In this document: positions 1 through 10,544 of the stretch, in pieces
How the letters are laid out: every line of letters begins with the position of its first letter
Numbering within the stretch: position 1 is the first letter of the stretch
NCBI GenBank assembly: GCA_022225965.2
Contig: JAKJXP020000035.1
Location: forward strand, 129,024 to 193,023
Direction: 5' to 3'
Source: Diatrype stigma
Lineage: Eukaryota; Ascomycota; Sordariomycetes; Xylariales; Diatrypaceae
Length of the DNA stretch: 64,000 nt
Notes under the pieces: generated by a model
Databases searched by the model: none
Seen by the model: only the letters and a program-made list of their open reading frames with translations
Told to the model about the DNA's origin: nothing
Position numbers and translations under genes: made by a program

Positions 1-2312
1 ACCATCCCAAAATGAGCATTGACCATGCTACCAGCGGCGAGTGGCTTAATTTCCGCAGATTTGAAGGAAGCAATGAAACCCGTCGATGCCTGCAGGGTGA
101 GGCCGGTGTCGATCATATGTTGGCTAGGCATGGCAAGGACTTGCCCTTTGCGTATCCTGACACCAGACGATTTGGGTTTCTCCAAAAGGGTTTCTTCGTC
201 GGACCCTAGCTCCTCGCTTGACTCCTCGAAGGAGACTTGAATCGAGGCCGCCTGGCCCGCTTCAATGGTCCGTACAGGGAGCCTAAGGTTCCGCATGTTC
301 ACAACGGTAGCCTTGCGCCACTCGCCCTCGTTCATAGAAGCCGATATCCTATTCCGAGAGCCAAGGCGTGCATACTCTGCTGAAGAAGGGTGGGGGATCG
401 ACAGACCGTAGCCTGGAGAAGGATGGTCTCTCGGAAGCAAAGTCCTTGGGTCGTCCTCCTCAGCTGGAAAGGGCCCCATCAAAACTTTGTCCCCAATAGA
501 TATCCTACCGAATCGCAGGTAGCCTGTGATCACTGGGGCACTCTCCGTTGACCGATCACCATCCATAGTCTGGACACGGGACAGTGGCAACTCATACACC
601 TCGTCGATGTGGAAAAGGGCTGCTGGTTGCTCGGGGTTCAAAGCCTGGCCAATGAAGTCATGCGACGTCGGCGGAGGAGGCACCGGCAAACTACGCAACA
701 AGGCGTGAGTTAACCCAACGCCGTTGCCTTTTACAGCGCTTGTGAGAATGACCGGGATGGCCGTCAAAGGGTTGCCCGAGGCAGAAATGACGCTAATCAC
801 TTCATCGTTGATTTTCGAAAGGTCTTCATCGGGTATTGCTGTGAGATTGCCCTCATTGCCCTTATTAGAGGAGACGAGTAGCTTTGGCAGCCTCCCAGTA
901 GCTTTGACTCTGGACAGAATAGAGGCCATGAAACCTTTGAACGGCCCAAGCTGTGCAAGATCGTACTTGGTGATGATAATCGCAAGAGGTATCTCTAGCT
1001 TCAGGCATATGTCCAGGTGTGCCATGGCAAGATCTTTGTACGTTATTCCCTCGCCCACGGCCCCATTCGTTCCCGACAGAGAATGTACACCAGAGAAGGT
1101 CGGACCACCTTCGTTCGCCGCAATGCAAAGCAACGTCCAGTGGGGAGCCCATCCGACTAGAGCTCGAAGAGTGGTGCGATGATAACGAGGGTGTCCAGCT
1201 GAGTCTAGGAAGAAGACCAACCGGTCGTCTTCTGCTCGGTCATGGATATCTGGCCAAGCATTGATATCGTCGGTTGTATAGTTGCATATCCTCGTCCCAT
1301 CATAGCCAACGAGCTCCTGAGCGACCGAGCTAGTCCGACCAGACGCCACCTCATGTTGATGTTTCAGCAGATTGATTCTACTACTGCCGCGCCCGTTGTC
1401 TAATGCACCATTGGAGAGCGTACCAAGAAGCGAGGTCTTTCCCGAAGTAGTTGGCCCAGTAAACGAAACCCGCAACTGCTCTGCAGTAGAAGCGCCTTTC
1501 CTAACATCAGTGTCAGTTTGCTCTACAGTGCCCTGATCTTTGTTAGCTGCGGAGTTGAGTATTGGCATGACAAGTGCTTCTGCCACCCATAAGTCGGCAT
1601 GATGGTCTTGGCCACTTCCTACTTCTGTGCCCACCCATTCGCAGGTCCCTACAGCTTTCATGCGTTGCACCTCGACCCTGCAACCCAAACTAGCAGCCAT
1701 AATCTTCAAGGTCAGCATACTTTCGTCCATCTCATCCTTCGTGAGCCCGACGAAAGTTCCATCGTCAGACACGCCAATCTCGTACAAAGCACCGTTCGAT
1801 TCCTCCAATCCTGGGAGCAGCCGGCTTGGTTCCTCGAGAACAGGGAGTTCGGCACTGTCCTCGGGTAGCCTAGGGATGACGAGATCTCCTTTTGCAGTAG
1901 TGGTATACGGCGACGACTGCTGCAACCTCCACAACAGCTGTGTTGTCAAATGCCGGAGTCGGTTCTGTCTGGAATGGTTTGATGCGGCAAGCGGCTGGCT
2001 GGAGGGCTTGGGCAGTTTCGGCTCCCGTGCTGGCTGTCCTTGCTGAGAGCCGGCTACTTTGGACGCGGTGCTCATCGACTTATACGCTCGGCGCGGTCGT
2101 AATAGCAAATGGAGCTTGTATTCAATAGGACCATCCTGCGGCTCTGCCTCGAGTCTATCCAGTTCAGGATCGGAACCCTCCGAGTTGAGCAGCTCACTAG
2201 TAGACACAGAGCGCCCTACTGGAAGACGCTTCCCAGAGTCTTGACCTGGCTGAGACTGCCACGGCGAGTTAACCCGCGGGGGTTCCAAGTCAAAAGTGAA
2301 TATTGAGGCCAT
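1..2312 (-). CDS. GTPBP1/GTPBP2-type translational GTPase, 3' end outside window
   Basis: One uninterrupted frame of 770 codons runs from an ATG at 2312 off the start of the window, so the C-terminus is missing. The G domain starts near residue 286 with GPTTSGKTS (P-loop), followed by a LDNGRG/EVASGRTSSV segment typical of GTPBP1 and GTPBP2, DSAGH (G3) at about 370 and TKYD (G4) at 448-451. EF-Tu-like beta-barrel sequence follows (ITGYLRFGRISIGDKVL and onward). About 285 low-similarity residues precede the G domain. The family acts with ribosomes, in quality control and mRNA surveillance, as shown mainly in animals. The P-loop differs from the usual GNVDAGKST and G4 has Tyr where Ile is common, so nucleotide affinity may differ (inference). 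No intron is needed. Family assignment is firm; cellular role is inferred. Confidence 0.85.
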   Translation of the reverse strand, partial: MASIFTFDLEPPRVNSPWQSQPGQDSGKRLPVGRSVSTSELLNSEGSDPELDRLEAEPQDGPIEYKLHLLLRPRRAYKSMSTASKVAGSQQGQPAREPKLPKPSSQPLAASNHSRQNRLRHLTTQLLWRLQQSSPYTTTAKGDLVIPRLPEDSAELPVLEEPSRLLPGLEESNGALYEIGVSDDGTFVGLTKDEMDESMLTLKIMAASLGCRVEVQRMKAVGTCEWVGTEVGSGQDHHADLWVAEALVMPILNSAANKDQGTVEQTDTDVRKGASTAEQLRVSFTGPTTSGKTSLLGTLSNGALDNGRGSSRINLLKHQHEVASGRTSSVAQELVGYDGTRICNYTTDDINAWPDIHDRAEDDRLVFFLDSAGHPRYHRTTLRALVGWAPHWTLLCIAANEGGPTFSGVHSLSGTNGAVGEGITYKDLAMAHLDICLKLEIPLAIIITKYDLAQLGPFKGFMASILSRVKATGRLPKLLVSSNKGNEGNLTAIPDEDLSKINDEVISVISASGNPLTAIPVILTSAVKGNGVGLTHALLRSLPVPPPPTSHDFIGQALNPEQPAALFHIDEVYELPLSRVQTMDGDRSTESAPVITGYLRFGRISIGDKVLMGPFPAEEDDPRTLLPRDHPSPGYGLSIPHPSSAEYARLGSRNRISASMNEGEWRKATVVNMRNLRLPVRTIEAGQAASIQVSFEESSEELGSDEETLLEKPKSSGVRIRKGQVLAMPSQHMIDTGLTLQASTGFIASFKSAEIKPLAAGSMVNAHFGM

Positions 2313-3991
2313 TATTATAGTCAATGTGAGTGACCCTTCGGTTTATAAACAATGTAATTTTGGTATTCTCTTCGCTATTATAGGGTATTGGGCCTGTATT
2401 CGTGGGACCATTGTAAGGGGCTACCAAGGTCTGAACGACCAGTCAAACAGACAGACAAATGCTTAGAGGCAAATATCTAAAACTAAGTCTACTGCTATGT
2501 CATAGACCCGAAGCAGGCATTGTGGGCTAGACTATGAAGTAAAGTGTGAAGAGCTGGGAAGTATGGCGATAGAAGGCAATGTGAGTGAGATGAGAGGGCC
2601 GATGTAGGCAATTGTGAAGCGTCTGAAGTATTAATGAATAATGAAGGTGAGTGGTGAGAGATCTGACGCATCCAATGACACTCAACGTAAGAGTCACTGC
2701 AGGTGCTGCCACCCCCCGGGCTGCCGGGTATATAGCCCGAGCATAGTACGCCACGGTCCACATTTTACGAAGTATACAAACTTACTTAGCCACTCATCAA
2801 GTGGAGAGTGGCAGAAGCAGGCCTGGCTGCCCTGGGAGCTTAATCTGGACTTGCCTTCTTCATACGTACGCGAGATAGTTAAATCGACATAGAACAAAGA
2901 CGTGTTCAATGCAGACAACACCCATGCCAGCATACATATCAAACATTGCTTTTCACCTCTAACACCCCTAGACAGACCTACCTACCATACCTGGCCATTT
3001 ACATGAATACGCAAAGTGTACTTCGTACACGTAGGCAATTTTGCTATAGCTACGTGCTAGTATGTAGTCTAGGTGCTGACAAGTGCCCTGGTGCCATGAA
3101 GAGTCGGTGAAGTTTATATAACTATATCTTGATCAACATATCAAGCCGGATCTTTAAGGGGCGTGGTATGGGTAAGACCATCTCGATGGGAATATAGGTT
3201 TTCTATACTGGGCCGGACTGGGATACTATTTGGATAAGATTCTTTGTCCAAACCAGTTGGCCAGGAAAACTCGAAGGTTACACATATCCATACCTAGATA
3301 TCCTGAAAGAGCAAGAGCTGCCACCTATTACCCCGTAAATATAGCGTACCTAGGTACTGTAGGAAGGTAATACAGTACCTACATACATGTACCTCTAAAA
3401 GTTATAGGGCTAGTATACCTTTAGTAGACTTAGTAGGTCCCACCTGGGACCTAGGGACGTTGGTAGGTCCGGTCAACGTGTAGGAGCAAGTTTCGGCGGG
3501 GGGCTTGGACGGCAACCCCGCCACTGTCAGCTTCCCAAGCGCTCTAACAGCCCCTAAAGTTACAAATTTAGCCTGGGGATACGAATCTCTGATGGCTTAG
3601 CATTGAACCCTGATTGCCTGGGCCTGCCTGAGTCTCCTTAAGTCTCAGGCTTTCAGTGCTGGGATCTGCAACTAACCATCCCTTGTCCCTTCTCCTCAAA
3701 CACGCCGACCTGCAACCTCAAACAATCAACCACTCCATATACATATTCCATACCTGCCCAGGTGTGTTGTACATTGGCTGATTCTGTCGCCTCCAGGGGC
3801 TTCTCCATTCAGTGAATCATTCGCCTCTGATCCGACACAATACGAATACATCTACATACATACATACGTAGCATCACCCTTCACGTCCTACGCCTCTCTT
3901 CCTTCAAACCCGCTGTGACCTATCTCCTTTCCCCATCTTCTATTGACTTCCTTATCGTCCATCGTAATCGCACAAACGCACCGATAACACC
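2313..3991. other. Divergent intergenic region
   Basis: About 1.7 kb separate the divergent GTPase and sec9 genes. I see no coding frame with recognisable protein. It contains two exact TACGAAGTA/TACTTCGTA motifs (2766-2774 and 3019-3027), TACCTAGGTA-type palindromes near 3346-3400, a short TACA repeat near 3850 and a pyrimidine-rich stretch just before the sec9 start, which is likely the core promoter and 5' leader. Confidence 0.6.
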
Positions 3992-5302
3992 ATGAAGAAG
4001 TTCGGCTTTGGCAAGAAGCATGACGACAAGAAGGGCTCGCCTGCCCAGGAGAACCCCTATGCGCGCATGACTCCTTACCAACAAGCCCGTGCACGCGTTG
4101 GCAACGAGCCCCAGGCCGCCGGCGGTCCTGGTGGGCAAGACGGAGGATTCGGTGGACCTCCGCTACACCGCAACCCTAGTGGTTCTTCGTCCATGACGGC
4201 CCCACCGCCTTATAGCGAACCTCACCAAGCCCCTGGTGGCTATGGGAACGATAGATTCGGGACGGCATCTGGCTACGGAGGCAACAAATACGCTGGTGCC
4301 GGCGGTCCTGGCGGTTCCGCCGCCCGGGGTCCTGGGGGATATGGTGGCTTTGGTCCTAGCGACGCCGATGCGAACCGAGATGCGCTCTTCTCTGGCGTGC
4401 AACAGCGACAGGCTCAACAACCAAGTGGCGCTCAGGCTGGAGGCTACGGCTCTACTGGTCCCGATGCGGGCGCCAGCAGCTATGGGGGATACGGTGAACA
4501 ACGCGAGTTGACAGAACAAGAGAAGGAAGATCTAGAAGTTAGGAAGATCAGAGAGGAGACCAAGAATATCAGAGACGCCAGTTTAGCCAGTACGGAGAAC
4601 TCTCTCAGAACTCTAGAGAGCACCTTGGGCGGAGGTACGGAGACTTACGCGCGTATCGCCCGCCAGAACGAGATGCTGCACAACACAAATCAACACATCG
4701 ACAGGGCCGCCATTGCAAACCGTTTGGCCAAAGAGAAGACGGCGGAGCTCAAGACTCTGAACAGAAGCATGTTCGCTGTCCATGTCAGCAACCCCTTCAC
4801 ATCGAAGGCGAGGAAAGCGGAGGAGGATGCCAAATTCCTCGCCCAACATCGCGAAGATCGAGCGATTCGCGAAGCTACCAGACATGAGAAGATCTCGCAA
4901 AATACTCGTATGGAGTCGAGCTTCAGGGAGTTGAGCGCGCAGCAACGTCAGGTGCCTGCTTCCTTCTCCAGGGCCAACCGCGCCGACCGCTACAAGTACC
5001 TGGACGAAGACAATTCGGAGGACGAGGATGAAAAGAACGCCGAGGCCGAGAAGGAAGATCGAATAGCCTTCAACCAGGAGAGAATGCTCGGCATGACCAA
5101 GCAACTGAATACGCTGGCTCGAGGCCTGGGCGACGAGATCGGACACAGCAACAACCTCATCGATGATATTGGCAGCAAGGTATGTCATTTATCCTATCCT
5201 TATCCTTGTTGTATCAAGGTATCTTAACTAACTACGAAATAGTCTGATCGTCTTGATGATGGCTTGGCCCAGAGAACTCGTGAACTTAACTCGTTCAAGT
5301 AA
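3992..5302 (+). CDS. sec9: SNAP-25-type t-SNARE Sec9
   Basis: Exons are 3992-5179 and 5243-5302, giving 415 residues; the 63-nt intron has GTATGT, a CTAAC branch point and an AG. The protein is a soluble Qbc SNARE that pairs with plasma-membrane syntaxin (Sso) and synaptobrevin (Snc) to fuse secretory vesicles, in fungi at hyphal tips and septa. Residues 1-175 are Gly/Pro/Tyr-rich and low complexity, as in fungal Sec9. The Qb helix spans about 185-260, then comes an NPF motif (SNPFTSKARK), and the Qc helix is about 360-415, split by the intron. The Qb zero-layer Gln is present (RIARQNEML), but the Qc zero layer appears to hold Ser386 (EIGHSNN, where SNAP-25 has EIDTQNR). Without splicing the Qc helix would be truncated. 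Confidence 0.93.
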
Positions 5303-5874
5303 TCGGGGCAAGAGAAGGCCGCTCTCAACTACCTGCCAATGGTAGCGTTGATGGACTTGTGCGTCAAACTACGGTGGCGCAGTTTGGGATTTCCTTTGAA
5401 TAAGGTCATACGCAGTAGCTAATACGCATAATGGAAGCATGTTATAGATCTTTCACTTTAGTCGATATACACCTACGGAAAGTAAACGAGGGCAGCAGAC
5501 AGCTCTTCATCTTGATGTGATGCAGAAGAGCCCTGTCCGAGATTGTACTTGAATATAATCCAGACCTATAGCGTACCTACTTTATTACGTACTATGGTAG
5601 ATATCTGCAAAGAAGGATCACTAGCATGTAGTTGGACGCTACTGAAAGTCAACGCCCTTGATGCCGAGGAGCTCGTACGGTGTGCGCTCCTCTACTACGA
5701 TTGGCGTATGTACTGTGGGGATGTTGCAACTTCAAAATCAACTTTCCGGTTAGTCAAGTACTTGTTAAATAGATACTTTGATAAATAGTTAGGTACTTAT
5801 GAGATGAGCAACCGTCTCACGACACCTGCCTTCATTGACTCCCGGTGTTCGTATCTCGACATTCCTACGCGAGC
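5303..5874. other. Intergenic spacer sec9 / SDHAF3
   Basis: This 570-bp tandem spacer includes the sec9 3' UTR and the promoter of the next gene. Short frames here have no recognisable protein character. Confidence 0.5.
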
Positions 5875-6676
5875 ATGAGGCCCTCAACTCGCCTGTTAGC
5901 CACGGCGACAGCCGGCAATGCACTGAGACCGTCGCCGCTGGCGATTTTACCGCCCATTCCCCTCTATCGGCGGATACTCAGGTCGCATCGGAAGCATCTG
6001 CCAGCCAAGATGCGACTGCTCGGCGACGACTACGTCAAGGCCGAGTTCCGCGCCCATAGGAACGTCGACAATCCGACGCAACTGGTAAGAAGGTCCATCT
6101 ACTTTTTTATTTGTTTTACTCTTTCTTCTTTTCTTCCCAAGAGACCGGGAGCGCAGGGGTGACTTAACGCAGGAGGGGCGATCGTTGCCACACACACGCA
6201 CATGAAAAAAAGATCGGGTTCTTGACGGAATGGCAACTCTATGCCCAGAAGATCGAGGGAGACGCCTGGATCGGGGAGAAGCTGGATGCCACCAAGGTCG
6301 CGAAGATGAGCGGTACGTATACGATATCTTAGGGTGCCGATGCTCCTCTCTTTGCGAATATTACACGGCACGAGACTGACAGTCTTCTCCCTTCAGATCA
6401 GCAGATAGGCCAATTATACGAGCTTAGTAAGCCATTTTCCAAAGTCATGAAAACATGAGTTGCCCCTTTTCCTCCCCCTCCCCTCTTTCTTCGAGGGGTA
6501 TAAGCATTCGCCATATTGGCGGGTTCCTGGCTTTGTTCCTAATCCTTACGAAGAATTTTTTTTTCTCTAAAATTCGATGGGTACCCAGTCTTCCCGAGAA
6601 GAAATTACTGACTGCGATCGTTATAGTGCAAGCAATCAAAAAAGGAGAGGAAGACGGTGGCGAGGATGGACCCTGA
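5875..6676 (+). CDS. sdh6: Succinate dehydrogenase assembly factor 3 (Acn9/Sdh6, LYR protein)
   Basis: Four exons, 5875-6084, 6213-6312, 6397-6426 and 6627-6676, give 129 residues; exon 3 is only 30 nt. Residues 1-20 are basic and hydroxylated, a likely mitochondrial presequence. The LYR motif is at 30-32 (PLYRRILRSHRKHLP), followed by LGDDYVKAEFRAHRNVDNP and FLTEWQLYAQKI, both typical of the Acn9 family. In yeast and animals SDHAF3 works in the matrix and protects the iron-sulfur subunit Sdh2 while SDH is assembled. The tail is acidic (GEEDGGEDGP). All splice sites are GT-AG and the frame closes exactly. The Sdh2 gene itself lies at 22.5 kb in this window. Assignment is strong; the only doubt is the 30-nt exon, which needs transcript support. 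Confidence 0.92.
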
Positions 6677-7184
6677 AGCAGAGCTGCTAGGTAGTACTGG
6701 CAACAGGAAGAAAACATGACTTCACCACCAACTTTCCCTCACACAATCGTACATAAAAGGCTTTGGAAGGAGAACTGGTTGGGCCAACTCTGCACTTGGT
6801 AACGGACTTTGTAGACAAGAATGTACTCCAATGCTGACTGTCAAAGTCGAGCAATAAGAGCTTCGATTAAACCGAAAGTATCGATATGGTGCACAGTATG
6901 AGCAAGAAGACTCCACTATGACCCATATTTCCAAGGTTTACTAGCCAGGCGTTGTACCTGCCAGGCCTGCATCGAAAGGCTATTGGCCTATTGAACTTTT
7001 TTCTACAACGAAATGCGACCACCAACCTTGAAACAACATTAACAGCTTGTTAAGTGCCAGCAATAAAGTGAAAGTGAATGCATGCATCAATAATACCAGT
7101 TTGAGCAAACAGGGCCAAAATCTGTGTGTCCAGGGCTGTGGACATATACCGAAGTAGAACTTCTCAACACACACCGGTCCCAGT
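6677..7184. other. Intergenic spacer SDHAF3 / helicase
   Basis: Some 500 bp between tandem genes. No recognisable gene or repeat; presumably SDHAF3 3' UTR and helicase promoter. Confidence 0.5.
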
Positions 7185-9620
7185 ATGGCCGACGATCAAC
7201 ACAAGTCCAAGAGACGGAAGACTAAAGGGGATGGGCCGGTAGTGCGCATCGGGGACAAGACGATTTCCTTGAGCGCATATCTGCAGCCCGCTCAACCGCC
7301 CAAGAAAGAGCCAACAGAGCCAAAGCCAGAGCAAGAGCAGCCCGCGGTCGAAGAGCAAGCCGGCGCACTCAAGGAGAGAGCTCGAGAAGAGGGACCCCCT
7401 AGACAGGACAAGAGGAAAGCAGCAAGGCACTCTAGGGTCCACCCGGACACCCCCTTCTTGAAATCTCGAAGGACTCTGCCTATCTGGGACTATCAAGATG
7501 AGATCCGCAGCTCTCTGCGCAGAGACAATGACGTCTTACTTATCGTTGGTGAGACTGGTTCCGGAAAGAGTACCCAAACGCCGCAGTTCCTGTGCAGCGA
7601 GCCCTGGTGCCGCAGGAAGAAGGTGCGGGCGCCGTCCGGCGAGGTTGCCGTCGGCGGGGTCATCGCCGTCACCCAGCCGCGCCGAGTGGCGGCAACGACC
7701 CTGGCCAGTCGAGTAGCGCAAGAGATGGGCACGCCGCTCGGCTCGTCGCGCGAGGGGTCGGTCGGATACTCGGTCCGATTCGACCATAACATTCCCAAGG
7801 GGACCAAAATCAAGTTTCTCACAGAGGGCATGCTCCTGCAGGAGCTGTTGCGCGACCCGCACCTCCGCCAGTACAGCGCCGTCATCGTCGACGAGATCCA
7901 CGAGAGGAGCGTCGACGTCGACCTCATCGCGGGTTTCCTGAAGCAGATCCTCTCGGGCGACAAGGCCGGCCGCGGCGGCGTTCCGCTCAAGATCGTCGTC
8001 ATGAGCGCGACGGCCGACGTGGAGAAGATCCAGGGGTTCTTCAAGCCTGAGCCTCCTTCCCATTCCGATCTTGACCCGGATTCCGAGGCGGCAGCGACAG
8101 CGACACCAGCAACGGCAACGGCAACGGCAACGGCAGAAGTGCAGTTTCTCCGCATAAAAGGGAGACAGTACCCGGTGGAGATCCAGCACACGGACAAGCC
8201 GGTCCCGGACATCCAGGAGGCCCTCCTGAAGCAGATCTTCAAGATCCACCTGCAGGAGCCGCTGCCGGGCGATATCCTGGCCTTCCTAACGGGACAGGAG
8301 GAGATCGAGACGGCCCAGCGCCTGATCGAGGAGTACTCGGCCACACTGGCCGCCGGCGTGCCCAAGCTGGCCGTGTACCCGCTCTTCGGGCAGCTGTCGA
8401 TGCAGGCGCAGCAGGACGCGTTCCGGCCGGCCAAAAACAAATTCACGCGGAAGGTGGTGCTCGCTACCAACATCGCCGAGACGTCCGTCACGGTCCCCGG
8501 GGTGCGCTACGTGGTCGACTGCGGCAAGGCCAAGGTCAAGCAGTACCGCTCGCGGCTGGGGCTGGAGTCGCTCCTGGCGAAAGCCATCTCGAAGTCGTCG
8601 GCCATCCAGCGGAGCGGGCGCGCCGGGCGCGAGGGCCCCGGAAAGTGCTACCGCCTGTACACGGCGCAGACGTACGACGGCCTCCGCGACGCCGACCTGC
8701 CCGAGATCCTGCGCAACGACGTCCTCGGCGCCGTGCTGACCATGAAGGCCCGCGGCATCGACGACGTGCTGTCCTTCCCCCTCCTGGACGCGCCCGACCT
8801 CGAGTCGGTCGAGAAGGCGCTCGTGCAGCTGCACTTCCTCGGCGCGCTCGGCCCCGACGGCGCCATCACCGAGTCCGTCGGCCGCCGCCTGGCCCTGCTC
8901 CCCGTCCCGGCCCCCTACGGCCGCGTGCTGCTCGCCGCCGCCGAGCCCGAGTTCGACTGCCTGCCCGAGGCCGTCGACGTCATCGCCTGCCTGACGGCCG
9001 GCGAGAACATCTTCCTCCAGCTGCGGTCCGAGGACGAGGCCGCCGAGGAGGTCGAGGCCCTGCGCCGCGAGCTGTACCGCCGCGAGGGCGACCTCCTCAC
9101 CTACCTGACGACCGCGCAGCAGTGCTTCGCCATCCGGTCCGCCGCCGACCGCGCCGAGTGGTGCCGCCGCCGCCGCGTCAGCGCCCGCACCATGCGCCAG
9201 GCCCTGAGCATCCGCAAGCAGCTGCGCGGCCTGTGCCTCAAGGAGAAGCTGCTGCCGGCGCTGCCGCCCGACGATGACGACGACGACGACGACGATTCGA
9301 AGGAGGAGAAGTCGTCGTTCCGCCCGCTGAGCCCCGAGCGCGCCGCCGCCCTGCTGCGCTGCTTCCTGCGCGGCTTCGCGGCCCGCTGCGCCCTGCTCGC
9401 GCCCGACGCCAGCTACGTCACGATCCAGGGGGGCGCCGGGGGCGGGGGAGGGAAGCACCTGGTGGCGATACACCCGTCGAGCGTGCTGCACGGCCAGCCC
9501 AAGAGGGAGGCCATCATGTTCCTCGAGCACGTCTTCACCCAGAAGAACTACGCGAAGAAGGTCAGCGCCGTTCAGGCGGATTGGATCGTCGAGGCTATGG
9601 CGGCCGGTGGTGGGGGGTGA
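7185..9620 (+). CDS. dhr2: DEAH-box RNA helicase, Dhr2-like (pre-rRNA processing)
   Basis: Single exon, 811 residues, ATG at 7185, stop at 9618. Residues 1-100 are basic and charged. The helicase core shows motif I GETGSGKS (122-129), Ia TQPRRVAA, II DEIH (236-239), III SAT, IV FLTGQEEIE, V ATNIAETSVTVPGVRYVVDCG and VI QRSGRAGREGPG (475 on), then the HA2 and OB-fold regions with an Asp run near residue 700. Order and spacing match Dhr2 and the related DHX33 group, which act in nucleolar small-subunit rRNA maturation. Motif II reads DEIH rather than DEAH. Third-position GC is very high, which creates long antisense frames with no protein meaning. A short linker (ATATPATATATATAE) interrupts RecA1 near residue 305. 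Helicase identity is certain; the Dhr2 subgroup is likely. Confidence 0.88.
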   Translation: MADDQHKSKRRKTKGDGPVVRIGDKTISLSAYLQPAQPPKKEPTEPKPEQEQPAVEEQAGALKERAREEGPPRQDKRKAARHSRVHPDTPFLKSRRTLPIWDYQDEIRSSLRRDNDVLLIVGETGSGKSTQTPQFLCSEPWCRRKKVRAPSGEVAVGGVIAVTQPRRVAATTLASRVAQEMGTPLGSSREGSVGYSVRFDHNIPKGTKIKFLTEGMLLQELLRDPHLRQYSAVIVDEIHERSVDVDLIAGFLKQILSGDKAGRGGVPLKIVVMSATADVEKIQGFFKPEPPSHSDLDPDSEAAATATPATATATATAEVQFLRIKGRQYPVEIQHTDKPVPDIQEALLKQIFKIHLQEPLPGDILAFLTGQEEIETAQRLIEEYSATLAAGVPKLAVYPLFGQLSMQAQQDAFRPAKNKFTRKVVLATNIAETSVTVPGVRYVVDCGKAKVKQYRSRLGLESLLAKAISKSSAIQRSGRAGREGPGKCYRLYTAQTYDGLRDADLPEILRNDVLGAVLTMKARGIDDVLSFPLLDAPDLESVEKALVQLHFLGALGPDGAITESVGRRLALLPVPAPYGRVLLAAAEPEFDCLPEAVDVIACLTAGENIFLQLRSEDEAAEEVEALRRELYRREGDLLTYLTTAQQCFAIRSAADRAEWCRRRRVSARTMRQALSIRKQLRGLCLKEKLLPALPPDDDDDDDDDSKEEKSSFRPLSPERAAALLRCFLRGFAARCALLAPDASYVTIQGGAGGGGGKHLVAIHPSSVLHGQPKREAIMFLEHVFTQKNYAKKVSAVQADWIVEAMAAGGGG

Positions 9621-10544
9621 GGGTGAGGATGAAAAGAAAATGAGGAGGGGGGGAGGAAGCCTGGTCGGTCGATAGGGGAATTAATGAATGAATGGATGCC
9701 ATGCCATGTCATGTCATGTTTGTAGATATATGGATAGCGGACTTGGGGTCTGAAGAGAAGGTCTTGGTCTTGGTCTCGGTCTCGGTCTCGGTCTCTAGTC
9801 TAGCTGATGCGCGAGAGGAGGGTGCGAGAAAGACAGGGGGAGAGAGAGGGCATAGGCGAGGCGTTGGATGTTTCCATTATCAAATCAAATACCAGTAAGG
9901 AAGGAGACTCTATTTTTCTGTTTCACCAAGTCGTACAATAATACGGTGTATATGATATGATCAGTGGCTTGCATAGCATGGTGTCTGTCACTCAGGTGGT
10001 GGTGATTCAAACGTGAAAAAGGGGGTAGGGTAGGTAAGGGAATTTGCAGTTTATCCAATTCCTGCCTAGAACCTAACCAACTAACCACCTTATGCTTATT
10101 CATGCAACAGTTGTCCAACAAACCACTCACCTCGAATTACCAGAGTTTCTCGAAGTGTCAACTTCAAGTAGGGAGGAGCCATGCATCACAAACAGCCGTT
10201 CATTCAGTCATAAACACTTCTTCTATGGTACAGGAACATCACGGTCGTGGCATAACTACCTACCGACCGACCTAGGTAGCCTCTCCGTGATAGATGCCAG
10301 TTAGCACCATTGTCGATCGAAAACCTTCGAGTCACATCGGCTGCCTGGGTACTGGATTTGCAACCAGCAACTTTTCTCGAATCTGCCTTGTCCAAATCTG
10401 CTCACTTACGCACACCCGTCACCCGTGGCGACTCCCCTGTTCTGCTTGCTTCAAGCTGTAGACCGAAGCGCTACAGATGAACATGTCACATAAACCAACC
10501 CCCTCCCCCACCCTCTCCCCCCCAAATTTTCTTTCCCCCTTTAT
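9621..10544. other. Convergent intergenic region
   Basis: About 0.9 kb between two 3' ends. It contains a six-base repeat (GGTCTT/GGTCTC, 9763-9797) and no recognisable gene. Confidence 0.55.

Noticed and set aside
1..2312. Idea that the first 2.3 kb are non-coding because plus-strand frames there are short
   Set aside because: The minus strand is one open frame with clear GTPase motifs that simply runs off the window.
8286..9530. 414-codon antisense frame over the Dhr2-like helicase
   Set aside because: It arises from very high third-position GC in the real gene; its composition (Leu, Gly, Ala, Gln, Arg only) has no domain character.
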